Below are positions 1 through 10,841 of a stretch of DNA of 64,000 nucleotides, piece by piece. The notes under the pieces are model-generated. The model worked only from the letters and a program-made list of their open reading frames with translations, was not told the origin of the DNA and searched no databases. Position 1 is the stretch's first letter, and each line of letters opens with the position of its first letter. A program made the position numbers and the translations under genes. The stretch comes from Hemerocallis citrina (lineage: Eukaryota; Streptophyta; Magnoliopsida; Asparagales; Asphodelaceae), in the NCBI GenBank assembly GCA_017893485.1, contig CM030366.1:100328953-100392952 (forward strand). Direction: 5' to 3'.

Positions 1-755
1 ACATGGTTTTGGGTGTGTGGGATCAGTGAATCCCAGTGGTTGTGCAACATAAACTTCTTCCGAAATAAAACCATTTAAAAATGCACTTTTAACATCCATT
101 TGAAAGGGAGTAAAATCCATATAAGCAGTAAATGCAAGTAAAATATGAATGGCTTCAAGCCGTGCAACAGATACAAAAGTTTTATCAAAATCTGTACCTT
201 CTTGTTGGTTATAACCTTGTGCAACAAGACGGGCCTTATTTCTAGTGATTGTGCCGGATTAATCTAACTTGTTCCTAAACACCCACTTGGTTCCAAGTAT
301 AGTTCTATTGTGGGGTCTAGGAACAAGTCTCCATACTTGATTCCTTTCGAATTGATTAAGTTATTCTTGCATTGCAATGATCCAGTCATTATCTTGCAAG
401 GCCTCCTTAATATTCGTAGGTTCAAGTATAGAAACGAAAGCAGAAAAACACATGAAATTTGAGCTTGTATGCGAGTAGTTACTCTTTTTGACATATCGCT
501 TCTTATAAGAGTTGATGGATGGCTAGACATAATTTTCCATGCGGGGCATCTTTCAATTATGGAAATTTGATGTTGTACTTGTTCATCTTCCATGGGATCA
601 ATTTGTTGTGCAAGCATATCTTCTATTTGCGATTTGGATGCATCTTCATCTTGAAGAAACTTTTGATTTTGAACATTCATATTTGGGTCTTCTTCAATGT
701 GAACCTGTTTCTTTTCAACCCGAATACCTGTCTCATCATCATCAACAACATGCAA
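1..755 (-). pseudogene. copia reverse transcriptase (RVT_2) fragment
   Basis: Minus-strand translation over about 300-1 gives the start of the copia RT domain: a TKWVFRNKLD-like segment, then [11 protein letters not shown], then [11 protein letters not shown] containing the first catalytic aspartate, then EEVYVAQP. The segment at 755-300 is the variable linker between integrase and RT. There is a stop right after FRNKLD and a frame change near 270-300. The YVDD motif would lie outside the window. The family assignment is firm and the reading frame is broken. Confidence 0.92.
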
Positions 756-1994
756 TATTTCTTTGGTGTAGGGATTAGTTTCATTGAAAAGAACATCAAT
801 GGATTCCTGAATTGTGCACCTCTTTTATTAAATAAATGATATTCTTTGCTACTTAGAGAATATCCTAAGAATACACCTTCATCACTTTGACAATCAAATT
901 TACCCAACTTATCAAGAGTATTTAAAATAAACACTTTACATCCGAAGACGCGAAAGTGACTTAAGTTGAGAATTTTGCCATAACATAGTTCAAACGGTGT
1001 TTTCTCAAGATATTTCCTAATGGTTACTTGATTAATTGTATAACATACTGTATTCAGTCTCTGCCCAAAATGATTTAGGTAAATCTTTTTCGCTAAGCAT
1101 GGTTCGGGCCATTTCTTGAAGAGATCGATTTTTCCTTTCAACAAACCCATTTTGTTGGTAAGTGCGAGGACAGGCGAACTTATGTTTTATTTCCTTTTTG
1201 TCACAAAATGATGTGAAGAGTTCGTTTTAAAATTCTCCACCACGATCACTACGAATAGTAACAATGGTGAGACTTTTCTCATTTTCCACTCTACGACAGA
1301 ATTTTTGAAACACATACAATGTGTCATCTTTTTGTGGCAAAAAGACAACCCAAGTAAATCTACTATAATCATCAACAATTACAAAGGCATATCGTGCACC
1401 TCCATTACTACGTGTTCGTGATGGTCCAAAAAGATCCATGTATAAGAGTTCAAGGGGTTTAGAAGTTGATACCATTTTCTTGGGTTTGTGAGAACTTTTA
1501 GTTTCCTTACCGAATTGGCACAACTCACACGGTTTATCTTTCTCAAATTTGATTTTAGGGATCTCCCTTACAAGCTCCTTGATTACAAGTTTGTTGAAAT
1601 TGTTCATGGCCGTGTGCCCAAGTCTTCGATGCCATAACCAACCATCCTCATTTCTTGCGACAACGCACCTCATATTTTCTTGTGCCAATTCATTAGAATT
1701 TATAACATATACATTGTTATATTGGTTAGCGAGAAGTAAACAAGATTTATTGCTATCTAGTACAGTGCATGTATTTTTATCAAAAGTAACAGTGTAACCT
1801 TTATCACATAATTGGCTGACACTAATTAAATTATATTTCAAGCCTCTTACCAATAGAACATCCTCAATGGAGCATAGGAAACCAAAGTTTATTTTACCTT
1901 TACCAATGGTTTGACCAGTGCTATTATCTCTAAAGATGATGTCCTTTCCTTTTTTCCTTGATAGTGATGTAAAGTATCTGATGTCACCTGTCAT
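677..1994 (-). pseudogene. copia integrase (GAG-pre-integrase, core, C-terminal part)
   Basis: From 1994 downward the translation shows the protease tail and the GAG-pre-integrase region ending in an HHCC zinc site (WHRRLGH, then CELC about 35 residues later). The integrase core follows: MDLFGP, then YAFVIVDDYSRF, then RSDRGGEF, which carries the first two acidic residues. After a frame break near 1200 the third acidic residue lies in QQNGFVERKN (about 1130). Another frameshift near 1050 leads to the C-terminal copia signature FGCKVF and GKFDCQSDEGVFLGYS. At least two frameshifts separate these blocks, so no functional integrase is encoded. Confidence 0.93.
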
Positions 1995-2472
1995 ATGATT
2001 TGAGCATCTACTATCAAGGTACCACCGATCTTTAGTCTTGATACGCTGAGGTACCTACATCAAGATTAGTAAGTATAATTTTGCGTGCCCAAGTTTGTTT
2101 TGAACCTGTAGTTACATCCTTTCTTATCCACACAAAATTAGTATTCCTTTTTAATGGACAGTAATAAGAAATATGTCTTAATCTATAGCAGTAATGACAT
2201 GTGATATGACTATGTCTTGAGTCATGCACATTTGCATAGTTTTGAGTTGGTTTGCGATTATGTTGGTGATTGTGCAAGTGTGTATGACATGATGATTTAA
2301 ATTTTTGATGGTATATTAGCTCTTCGTAACCAAGCCCTCGATTGTCATGATAGGATCTTGAATTTTTTGTAATAAGGTAACTGGGTCCTTTATATTTTTC
2401 TATAATTTTTTCAAGCTCAATTACTCTTTTACAACGTTTTTTCCTAGTCATCTCATCGTCTTTTATATTCAA
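1985..2472 (-). pseudogene. copia protease region with altered active site
   Basis: Just upstream (minus strand) of the integrase block, around 1995-2035, is WYLDSRCSNHMTG. It matches the aspartic protease motif that reads DSG or DSGC in active copia elements; here the glycine is replaced by arginine. The preceding stretch to 2472 is a low-conservation linker rich in H, N and K. A frame change separates it from the zinc-knuckle region. Loss of the DSG glycine fits decay. Confidence 0.75.
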
Positions 2473-2618
2473 ACGAAGAGTGTCTAGTGTAGCATCAAGA
2501 ATTCTATTTTGTTCAAGAGCTTCATTACAGCCTTCTACTACCTCATCAAATTTTCTTTTGCATTCTTTTAAATCATCTGTGAGCTTGGCGATATAAACAG
2601 GTTTTTCATGAATTTCTC

Positions 2619-3464
2619 TTATTTCAGTTTTTGATTTTTTGAGTCATGTGTTTCATTTGGAATTTGTTTATATTGCCTAAGTTCACGACTTAGTTTCTTA
2701 GCATAGTCTTTTAAATCATTACACATGTCTACTAGCTCATCATAAGTGGGTTCTTCGATTACCTCTTCTTGAGATGGTGATTGCACCTCACCATTCCCAA
2801 GAGCCATGAAGCCGTCGTCATCATAGCCTTGATCTCCCTCACTTGAATCGGAGTCTAACCATGTTGCTTTCACCGCCTTCTTTTTCAGACCTAGGTTTGA
2901 GTGGCAGTAGTCCCTATTCCTGTCTTGTGATATGCGACAGTTTGCACGGATGTGTGCAGGCTTCTTGCACTTGTAGCACATGTTATCTTTATCTTTCTCC
3001 CTTTTTCCTTGATACCTGCCATATTTTTTATGTTTGAGGTACTTACGAAATTGCTTGGTCAATAAGGCAATGTCCTCGTCTGACTCCTCACGGTCTGAAT
3101 CTGTTTTATGGTCAGAATTTTTCTGCCTTCAGTGCAATGGTTTTCTCTTCGATTTTTTTTTCAATCCCGATGTTTTGTCTGTATCTTTTGGTTTCTGTCA
3201 TCTCCATCTCGTATGTCTTCACCTTCCCTTGGAATGTGTAGTAGTTGAATCTCTTCTCTTCAAGGGTTTCCCTCATTGCAGTAGCCTTTACATCCTACTC
3301 TGGCGTGAGACAGCTTATGAGTTTTCCGACTTTTCGGTCATCATCCAACTCCTTACCTAAGCTCTCAAGTTCGTGGGCAATGATATCGAAGCGGGCGAGC
3401 ATTTAATCCACATTTTCTCCTAGCAACATACGAAACACATCAAACTTATAAAAATATAAATTAA
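2619..3464 (-). pseudogene. copia gag, C-terminal half with CCHC zinc knuckle
   Basis: The minus strand at 3464-3310 continues gag after the insertion, with segments such as YKFDVFRML, ARFDIIAHELESLGKEL and KVGKLISCL, and one internal stop in ENVD*ML. At 3062-2619 a basic stretch leads to CYKCKKPAHIRANC, a CX2CX4HX4C zinc knuckle that packages retroelement RNA. An acidic tail ending near 2619 follows. Domain order and motifs fit copia gag (UBN2 type). Broken frame. Confidence 0.9.
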
Positions 3465-3479
3465 CTTTAGCTTTTACCT
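3465..3479. repeat. Target-site duplication, left copy, of gag insertion
   Basis: The 15-bp sequence CTTTAGCTTTTACCT here is repeated exactly at 4896-4910. Removing the insertion and one copy restores continuous gag reading (SEVKAK followed by VNLYFYKF on the minus strand). Confidence 0.93.
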
Positions 3480-4895
3480 AGTCTCTTGTTATTCTTGGTG
3501 TCGTAAAGCGATGGGGCAATTTCATCAATGCCTCGTTTTAGATTCCCATGTCCCTCCTGCTATTGCTAAAGCATGTTTTAAGGCTCCTTCCTTAATTTAT
3601 CATTTCCCCTGTTCTATGATGATTGCTTCTTCCAACCATTCTACGTTCTCTTTTCATTATCCTGGCTGCATCTTCTCAATTTATCAATATTTAGGAGTTC
3701 ATTCATGTCTCAATCATCTCCTGATGGAGGTTAGGCATATCCTTCATTCTTCCCCCTGCAAGTTTTTACCGATTCTTGGTGACTCTTATTTCTCCCGTTA
3801 TTCCTATCATACTAGTTCCATCCCGATAACATCTTTAGGTTCTTCCAGTTTCCTCTTACCCTCTTCTTGCCTTTTCAAAGACGAGTCTAGCATGTCTGAC
3901 CTGAGTGTCACTTCGTTCCCATTGGTGGAGGTCGTTCCTCCTGCCGCTAAGCGTAAATACCATAAGAAACTCTATAATAATTTGCAGGTTCAAGTGAGTG
4001 CCCGTATTTTAGCTAAGAAAGCAGCTTCAGTGTTGCCTCCTCATCTTCGGCACAGCTGATTTTTCGCACTCTTCTGTCCTCCTCTGAGTTGGCAGTCTGG
4101 TTAGTCATTTCCGTGTTGATAGTGCCTTTGTGGGCTGCTGGGTCGGTGTCTTATTGTTTAGCCATTTAATTAACTATTTTGTTGTGTGCCTTCTCTCCAC
4201 CTAGCTTCTCTTGCTGTGTATGCAGACACGTGTATGTATGCATACACTATTTCCCTAGCTATTTAGTGTTGTGTTTTGTTTCCTCCTATCTTCTTTGTTT
4301 GTGTTGTTTTTCTTTTCAGCATTGTAAGTTTCTTCTTTTACTGTGCATGTTTCTTTTTTCTTCGACGAGTGTCCCGGAAAGTGCGCCTTTCTCTCCTCCT
4401 ATCTTCTTATTATTTGTTTCTTTCTTCTATGCGTTGGTTATTTTATTCTCTTTTTATTCGTGGTTTCTCCCTTTCAACGGCACACTCTTTATTTGCTACA
4501 TTGTCTCTATTCTCTTGTACTTTCTCTCTTTTCTTTTCAGTGCAGGTTTTGCTTTGCGACGGCGAGTGGGGCTGTGTTGCCTCCTATCACTTGGTTCTCT
4601 CTCATGGTTCGTTTCCACATTTTTCGCTCATGTCATCGAGGATTGTTTGCGCCTTTGGCTGTTTTGTTTTTCCGGGATGTTTGCTCCGTCACCTTCTCGG
4701 TGAAGTTCTTCATTTGGTTCGCAGATCTCTTATTAGCGAGCGACTCTGCCATTGTTTTGTTATCATTTTTGTAATTTTCTTTTGATTTTACAGCTTGTAA
4801 ACTATTTGTATTCATTTCTGTATCTCGACTGTTTTTATATATATATTTTTGATGGCTGGAGCTGTTTGGCTCTATCCGGTATATCAAAGAAAAAG
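3480..4895 (+). mobile_element. LINE-like (target-primed) retroposon inserted in copia gag
   Basis: A 1416-bp segment is bracketed by exact 15-bp direct repeats (3465-3479 and 4896-4910). That duplication length is typical of LINE target-primed insertion and rules out LTR (5 bp) or hAT (8 bp) elements. The plus-strand 3' end has a T-rich tract, then a terminus reading TATATCAAAGAAAAAG with a short A-rich tail, as in many plant L1 elements. It is probably 5'-truncated because no RT domain is visible. A processed pseudogene is an alternative. Confidence 0.7.
3511..4059 (+). CDS. Unrecognised 182-residue ORF inside the retroposon
   Basis: An uninterrupted reading frame lies near the 5' end of the inserted retroposon. 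The product is rich in Ser, Pro and His, and its last 40 residues are basic (AAKRKYHKKLYNNLQ, then a short helix-like AKKAASVLPPHL end). It shows no motif I recognise, such as RT, zinc-binding or RNase H signatures. It could be the C-terminal end of a LINE ORF2 or a captured gene end. The downstream 4060-4800 sequence is T/C-rich and looks like a 3' untranslated tail. Function unknown. Confidence 0.35.
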   Translation: MGQFHQCLVLDSHVPPAIAKACFKAPSLIYHFPCSMMIASSNHSTFSFHYPGCIFSIYQYLGVHSCLNHLLMEVRHILHSSPCKFLPILGDSYFSRYSYHTSSIPITSLGSSSFLLPSSCLFKDESSMSDLSVTSFPLVEVVPPAAKRKYHKKLYNNLQVQVSARILAKKAASVLPPHLRHS

Positions 4896-5282
4896 CTTTA
4901 GCTTTTACCTCAGAAGCGGTTCCCTCATACTGCTTCAGCATGTTGTTCCAGATCTCGTATGTTGTCTTACAGTTTTGCCTGCATCGCATTAGTTCTTCGT
5001 TATTCAACCCTCATATAGAGTCGTCATGGCTTTGGAATTTGCTATCTTGAGAGCTAGCTCTGCTTTTGTGAAAGCTGTCTTTCTGTCACTTACCGGAATA
5101 TCTGTTTTATTGATGCACACATTCCATACTTCTTCTCCAAGCATCTGTAGAAAATAAGACATACAAACTTTCCAAACATCATAGCATTTTCCATCCAAAA
5201 ATGGTGAGCGTGTAAGACTTTTCCCATTGGAAACGAATGGCTCCGATGATTACAAATTTTTGGGAGGAGGGATTTCAGCCAT
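4896..5282 (-). pseudogene. copia gag, N-terminal half
   Basis: The minus-strand gag starts at the ATG at 5282-5280 (MAEIPPPKNL), hits a stop after ten codons, then continues FLDGKCYDVWKVCM, DRKTAFTKAELALK, RQNCKTTYEIWNNML and EGTASEVKAK up to the insertion site. This is the N-terminal UBN2-type copia gag, which forms virus-like particles. A frame change separates 5198-5004 from 5007-4896. The sequence lies 40 bp downstream of the PBS, as expected for the first ORF. Confidence 0.88.
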
Positions 5283-5320
5283 TGGACCTTTTACTTAAGC
5301 TTTTAAGCTTTTGATAAGCA

Positions 5321-5336
5321 CCTCACTCTGATACCA
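5321..5336 (-). promoter_or_regulatory. Primer-binding site (initiator tRNA-Met type)
   Basis: On the minus strand, one base after the LTR end, the sequence reads TGGTATCAGAGTGAGG. It matches the 3' end complement of plant initiator methionine tRNA over its first eleven bases, so it would prime minus-strand DNA synthesis. Confidence 0.92.
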
Positions 5337-5337
5337 C

Positions 5338-6331
5338 TGTAAATCACCCTAGGGGGGTGAATAGGGTGATTATGAAGAATTTAAAAAAACTAAAATAAAG
5401 TGCAGAGTAAATAAAAAGAGTTAAGAAGAGCAAACGTAGATAGCACAAGTGACGCAGCGATATAACGTGGTTCGACCCCCAGGTCTACGTCCACACCTCC
5501 TACTTGTAGCAATTATCCGCTACAAGCGTTCCACAATACTCAAAACCCTTGTACAGTGATTCTCGGATTCAGGCCGAGAGACCTATTACACCCACAGGAC
5601 TTCTAACACAAGTCTCGTCAATCTCACCGAAGTGGAAGAAAAGGAAAAGGCTCAAGATCTTTAATAATCCTGACTGAAGAATACATAATAGTTATCACAC
5701 ACACTCGATTGATTGTTGAAAGATTAGTTCAAAAGATTTTTCTCAGAAGTAATATGTGAAGAATACACAGTGGGTTCGTCCAATTAAATAGACTGGAAAG
5801 TGTATCGATCAAAATTAGAAACGATACATTCCAAAAATTTGAACAACTCAAAGTACGGTCGATCGCAATCTCGGTGCAGTCAGCCGTTCATCTCTCTGAC
5901 ATAAAGTATAGATATGAAGGGTCAACTGCTTCTTTCGTAACGTGAGTTCCAGTCAACTGTGATGCGGTCAACCGTCATGAGGTGCGGTCGATCGATATCG
6001 CGCTGTTCATTTCGAATCCACTATATATTCTTACCAAAAACTAATCAATCAATCAATCAATTTTATACAGATTAAATCTCACAAATATAGAATGATAGTA
6101 GTTGGTCTTTGATAGCTTTCTTGGACACTAATCAATCAACAGCTCTTTTTGAATATCTTCTTCTTTTGCTTGATTTCTCAATCTTTCTTTATTACTTTCC
6201 TTCTTTGAATATTCTTGAATCTCTCTTGGATCTCTTATGGATATTATTTGATCCTGAAAATTTGAACAACTCAATTTAAACTTATTAGTATTTATAGACA
6301 CGTTTTGTGCACACCAAACTAAGAGTCAACA
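5338..6331 (-). repeat. copia 5' LTR
   Basis: In element orientation it starts TGTTGACTCTTAG at 6331 and ends GATTTACA at 5338, giving TG...CA termini and 994 bp, directly followed by the PBS. It has a TATA-like box near its start. The interior holds a short direct repeat pair (GAAAATTTGAACAACTC-like at 5835 and 6255). Its partner LTR is outside the window, so age cannot be estimated. Confidence 0.88.
6288..6297 (-). promoter_or_regulatory. TATA-like box of copia LTR
   Basis: The minus strand reads CTATAAATAC about 35 bp inside the LTR start. Position and sequence fit an LTR core promoter. Inferred from sequence only. Confidence 0.6.
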
Positions 6332-8045
6332 CCTACCTCTAGAAGAAGAAGAAAAAGCTGATACACTAGTTTGTCGTGTGGTACCACTACATGTATAAGT
6401 TCTATCATAAAAATCATACAAACTATTTAATGTCAACTTAAATCTATATAAATAATCATTACATTCATACTGAGAATGTTCTCCAAGTAAAGCAAAATAT
6501 ATTTCAATCAAACTCTTTGGACCCAGTAATTTGATACGATGATCCATTACAGTAGTAACACAATTCAATATACGAGGAGGATTAAAATACTTTAAAATTT
6601 TATCATAAGTAGGAATAACAATATGGCAAATGTAAGGATCCGATTTCTTAAAAAGCTTGCATCATACTAATTTTTAAAATAAACATACAACTAGAAGTGG
6701 AATTATAAGATTTTGAAATTTTCATAGTTTCTTTCTTAAAAGGTTCCAAAAATTTTAACAAACTTTCGGCAAAACACCAAGATTCATGAGTCATTTGAAT
6801 TTTTTTTATGTTTTTGCAATATAAAAATTATTTATAATCGCTTTGTATTTAGTAACAAAATTTAATAGGTCGATAGTAGAATTTCATCGGTGTTTAACAT
6901 CTCTATGAAATTTCCTAAAATTTATTCCCCTAAGATTACATCATTCATTAAATTGATGAAGCATAACACCACTCAAACTAATGAAATGCACCCAATTCTT
7001 AATTGGATTCACATATAGATCAGCTACTTTCAAAGCATCTTGTACACATAAGTTAAGAGTATGACATGCGCATCTAACATGAAAAATTTCAAGACATAGA
7101 GGAGCTCAAATATGAACTAATGTGGTAATCGCACTAGTATTGTTGGAGACATAATCAAAACTAATAGAAAAAAAAATTTGCGAATTTAAAATAAATCACA
7201 TACTTCTAAAATACGTGTTCCGATAACAAGACCACTATGAGGGTACGACAAAGCTGCAAGTGATATGATCATTTTTTGAATGATTCATTCATTATCGATC
7301 CAATGACAAGTTATGCCTATCATCGGAATATCATTATAACCTTTTCAACTATAGGCTGTTAATGACATTCTACAAGTTAAAAAATACAAACGAGCAATTA
7401 AAGCATCTCACTTTACGGAATATAGTTTAAAACAATCGGCCTTAATGGTGTTTCTAGGAATTTGTTTGAAATGGGGATTTATGGTATTTTGGTTAAAGGC
7501 CTCTAGGTTCCTACTCTCAAAATAAAATTGTAACTCTTCCTTAATAACTAGTCTAGTCATTTTCCGACAAACGGTTTCGAGATCATAGCTATGGATATCT
7601 ACATGCCCAGTACTATGGTTGATCTTGAGAGTTGGCCTTCTACTAGTTCAGGGTGTATATTAGTAATGTATCGACTAATTGTACCATTCCCCTCATCCTT
7701 CTTCCATTTGTAACGTCTATGACAAGTTTTACATACCTTATAACCCTCTTTCGGATTATCCACGTTTGGGACAAAGTCATAAAATTTTTGGATTTTGGAA
7801 GTTGGCCTCTATGTTTTTTGGAAGAAGTTGGTTGTACGGCATCAGTGTATTGTGTTTGTGTCTTCGGCTAGGATTTCATCATGTTTTGTATCAGGAATAT
7901 ACTCGTGAGGTGGAATACTTTCATAATATATATTAAGATGATGATTATAATCGGTCTCTAATTATGGGATTAAAGGAGTGTGACGAGATGAACTAGTGGA
8001 TTATTGTTCACTTTGGCTACGGCAGCTACCGCGTGATTGTGACAT
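6332..8045 (-). pseudogene. hAT transposase pseudogene with BED zinc finger
   Basis: Minus-strand reading begins near 8045 (MSQSRGSC). A BED-type finger lies around 7780-7690: DFVPNVDNPKEGYKVCKTC, then KWKKDEGNGTIS, then an HP pair. A long region of scattered hAT homology with many stops follows. The last block is at 6570-6332: NCVTTVMDHRIKLLG and YECNDYLYRFKLTLNSLYDFY, which match the segment before the hATC domain in RICESLEEPER-like proteins. More than ten stops; no activity expected. Confidence 0.82.
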
Positions 8046-8820
8046 TATACAAGTAGCATAGTACAAGTGAAAAAATTCTAAAAAGATGAAGAGTTGAGAG
8101 AGTTAAGAGAATAGTAGTGTATGTGAAAAAACTAAAAATAAGTAAACTAATAGGAAAAAAATTAACAATCTACAAATTAACAAATAACAATTTAAATTTT
8201 TTGATACCGTACTTCACAAATCAAGAGTTGAGAGAGTTGAGAATAGTAAAGAGACTTGAGTAGACTTGAGAACATGAGATTGAGCTTCTTCACTTGATCA
8301 ACTATATTCTTCCTTCACTAGATTGAGAGTAGTTGAAAGAGTTGATATTAGTAGAGAGGTTGAGCTTCTTCACTTCTTTGTGTTTCTTCCATCACTAGAT
8401 TGAGAGTAGTAATAGTAGTAGAGAATTAAGAGAGCTAATAGATAGAGAGTATTGTGCATTAGTGAAGAAAAATGAAAGAAATAAGTAGGGTTTATAGAGA
8501 AAACCTCCACAAAAATCCCAAAAACAAAACAAAAAATAAGCAGCCAACGGTTGGCCCGGCCAGGCCACCTTTTTTACCCGGGTGGGCTGCATGTTGGACC
8601 TGCCGGGTTAGTCCGTCGGGCCTACCGTTGGATTTTATGTGGGTTCAAGTTGGGTAGCTGCGGGCTGCAGGCTGCGGGTTAAACGGGTCGGGTCGAGCGG
8701 GTTAAAATCACCATTTTTTGGACCCGGTCTGACCCGCAACTCTAGACGATTTTGTCCAGGCCCGGACTGGGTCAGAAGGCGGGCGGGCCGCGGGTTGGCC
8801 CAGCCCGTCTGCCACCCCTA
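6332..8820 (-). mobile_element. Decayed hAT DNA transposon, 3' end lost
   Basis: The right end at 8820 is a hAT-type terminus: in minus orientation it begins TAGGGGTGGCAGACGGGC. A G/C-rich subterminal region full of GGGCCGG and CCCG words follows (8540-8820). Transposase remnants lie at 6340-8040. The left end with the second TIR is missing because the copia LTR begins at 6331; the transposase stops before the C-terminal hATC dimerisation domain. An 8-bp duplication therefore cannot be checked. Confidence 0.8.
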
Positions 8821-9240
8821 ATGTGAATGAGCGATATGAGAAATGAGTTAATGGGAAAATATCATATAATGCGGTTTTAGATTCTACATGACGGATCCGA
8901 ATCGACTTGTTTGTTCAACGCACACAACCAATCTCTGCTACCAACAACTTTCTTGATCTACTACTTTTCTTTTTATTGTTTTTCTTCTCTCTTTTTTATT
9001 TGTTTTTTGGGGGTTTTAACAAAGGAGGATTTAATTGGTGAAAAAATGTAGATATGGTAGGATAATTTTTCTATTTAAAAATAAAGCATATTGTTCTAAT
9101 TTTCTCCTAGATTATTTCCCACTTACTATATATTTGCCGATTCTAAGGAGATTTTATAGAAAATTACTTCTCACATATGCAACTTTCTATAAAAAAACCT
9201 AAAATTTATATATCTTAGGAGAGCCAGGAGCAATTACAAA
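8821..9240. other. No gene recognised
   Basis: A/T-rich sequence with no coding signature, terminal repeat or clear element boundary on either strand. Confidence 0.6.
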
Positions 9241-9249
9241 CACTTAAGA

Positions 9250-9460
9250 ATATAGTGTCAGAGTTTGGATAGTACAGAAATGAAGAAGAAGATGAACAAA
9301 AGTGGTGCTTGGAATCGAACAAGATAATTTTGGTGAAATCAAAGTATAGATGGATGAATGATGGAGGTCTGAGAAGTATGAAAGTGTAGACGATATGGAA
9401 AGCTAAGGCACCAACAAATGTGAGAGCTTCTTATGTAATGTGGGTGAAAATTACATCTAA
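9250..9460 (+). pseudogene. LINE reverse-transcriptase zinc-binding (zf-RVT) fragment
   Basis: The plus-strand translation gives WMNDGGLRSMKV, a stop, then TIWKAKAPTNVRASYVMWVK. The WK.K.P..V.. pattern is characteristic of the zf-RVT domain that follows the RT in plant LINE ORF2. Only about 70 codons remain, and the sequence is cut by the LTR fragment starting at 9468. A short relic. Confidence 0.6.
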
Positions 9461-9467
9461 TTAGGTC

Positions 9468-9835
9468 TGTAAAATCCCCACAAGGATCTCGGGGTTCCTA
9501 AGGGTGAAATAGTAATCTTATAGAAGCTACATGCCCCTAATCAGTATATGGGAAATCCATAGGCCCACTATCTCGGCTCAACCTATATGGGAGACGGATT
9601 TGCAGCCCAATTAGAGGACATTGACCAGTCAATCATGGCTGACAATCAAATCCCCCAAAAATAGAAAGATAATAACTGATTAGACCCCTTGATTTAGGGA
9701 ATCTTCCAAATTAGTTAGGGATTGTTCCTAATATCTGCTCTCCCTCAAGCCTATATATACATCTCTACCTCCTCCATTACCAAGTAATCAACATTTTGTC
9801 TACAAAATCCCAATTTACACTGATGTGTACTCCAA
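9468..9835 (+). repeat. gypsy LTR fragment
   Basis: Begins TGTAAAATCCCC. It contains a TATA-like CTATATATAC near 9750 and ends in a stretch (9762-9828) nearly identical to 18672-18745 of the plus-strand gypsy element (CCTCCTCCATTACCAA, then AATCAACATTTTGT, then TTACACTGATG). It is therefore a truncated LTR of that family. The terminal end is missing at the junction with the next LTR. Confidence 0.65.
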
Positions 9836-9839
9836 CTAA

Positions 9840-10733
9840 TATTTGCTTATCAAACAACTAATATTATATTTTGCACATTTGAATTACTCCATCAATTGCC
9901 TAAACAACTGTAACCATCATTCTCAATGTTTATTCAGTTCATCTATCAAGTTTGCATCATCATTGCTTCAATCATCTAGCATGCATTCAACCTATAATCA
10001 AAACAAAATCGGAGTATTAGAAGTTGTTTCCCACTTTCACTTGTGAAAGAAAGGATGAAGACGTTGAGTTCTACACAATCCCGGGCTGTGCCCCCTTTTA
10101 GAAATCCCTAAATCCAAGCTTCAATTCTCACTTGAACTCACTCAAAAATCAAAAGAGTAGGAGTTGGAGATTGGAGTAAGTGAGAATGAGGGGGGTTTAG
10201 CATGGTATTTATAGGTACAAGAAGGTGAGAGAGCTAGTTGGGAGAGTGGACTAAAAATAAGGAGTAGTAGGGGTAGTTATGAGTTGCTGAGGGGACTATT
10301 ATTTAGTTTTTGAAGTAAGAAAGTGGAGATTTTGAGGGGTTTTCAAACTGAATTGATTGGGTGAATTCAGGTTTGGGTTCAACCCGAATATTGATTCCGG
10401 TTTGGACAGACTTGGGTTGGGTTTGGATTAGAGTGAGGTGAGATAGGGAAATGTGGAGATACATGGTGAGGGATGCACGTAGTGAAAAAGAGACCTAAGA
10501 TTATGTCGATTACACGTACACGCGACAAACATACAAAATAAACAAGAGCTTTAAATTTAATCATACAATCAACTAATAATATTGTAAAGTTGGCAAAACC
10601 AAGCAAAACAAAAATCATTGATTTTAACACTACTATTAATAATATTCCTGCTATTATAAATAATAATATGACTGCACGTGTATAGCACGTGCAGGGGCAA
10701 AATTGTTGGTATGAAATTTTGTTGGGTGTTACA
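9840..10733 (-). repeat. 3' LTR of Ty3/gypsy chromovirus, truncated
   Basis: On the minus strand the LTR starts TGTAACACCCAACAAAATTT at 10733, directly after the polypurine tract. A TATA-like box (CTATAAATACC) lies near 10205-10215. The left end lacks a recognisable terminus and joins the LTR fragment at about 9835, so it is truncated. Its start resembles those of the long LTRs C and D (TGTAACACCCCG), linking those solo LTRs to chromovirus-type gypsy elements. Confidence 0.8.
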
Positions 10734-10748
10734 CTTCTTCCCCCTTAG
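10734..10748 (-). promoter_or_regulatory. Polypurine tract
   Basis: The minus strand reads CTAAGGGGGAAGAAG immediately before the 3' LTR start. This is the standard plus-strand primer position in gypsy elements. Confidence 0.85.
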
Positions 10749-10841
10749 AAAAATTTATGTCCCCAAACCTTCCTAGGGTACAAACTCGTATCTTGAACAC
10801 ACCCACATCAACCAAAAAATTCAGGATAATCTTTCATCATT

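Larger units (their letters stand above)
1..6331 (-). mobile_element. Ty1/copia LTR retrotransposon, 5' portion (3' end beyond window)
   Basis: Read on the minus strand the order is LTR (6331-5338), primer-binding site, gag, CCHC zinc knuckle, protease, integrase, reverse transcriptase, which is the Ty1/copia order. The RT domain runs off the window start, so the 3' LTR is not visible. Coding parts hold many stops and frameshifts, so the copy is inactive. It is interrupted in gag by a separate insertion at 3480-4895. Its LTR abuts hAT transposase sequence at 6332, so it most likely inserted into that older hAT. The insertion's 5-bp target duplication cannot be confirmed because only one flank is present. 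Confidence 0.93.

Noticed and set aside
4179..4785. Three overlapping long frames in T/C-rich DNA as genes
   Set aside because: Products are Phe/Leu/Ser-rich in every frame, as expected from pyrimidine-rich 3' tail sequence of the retroposon; no domain seen.
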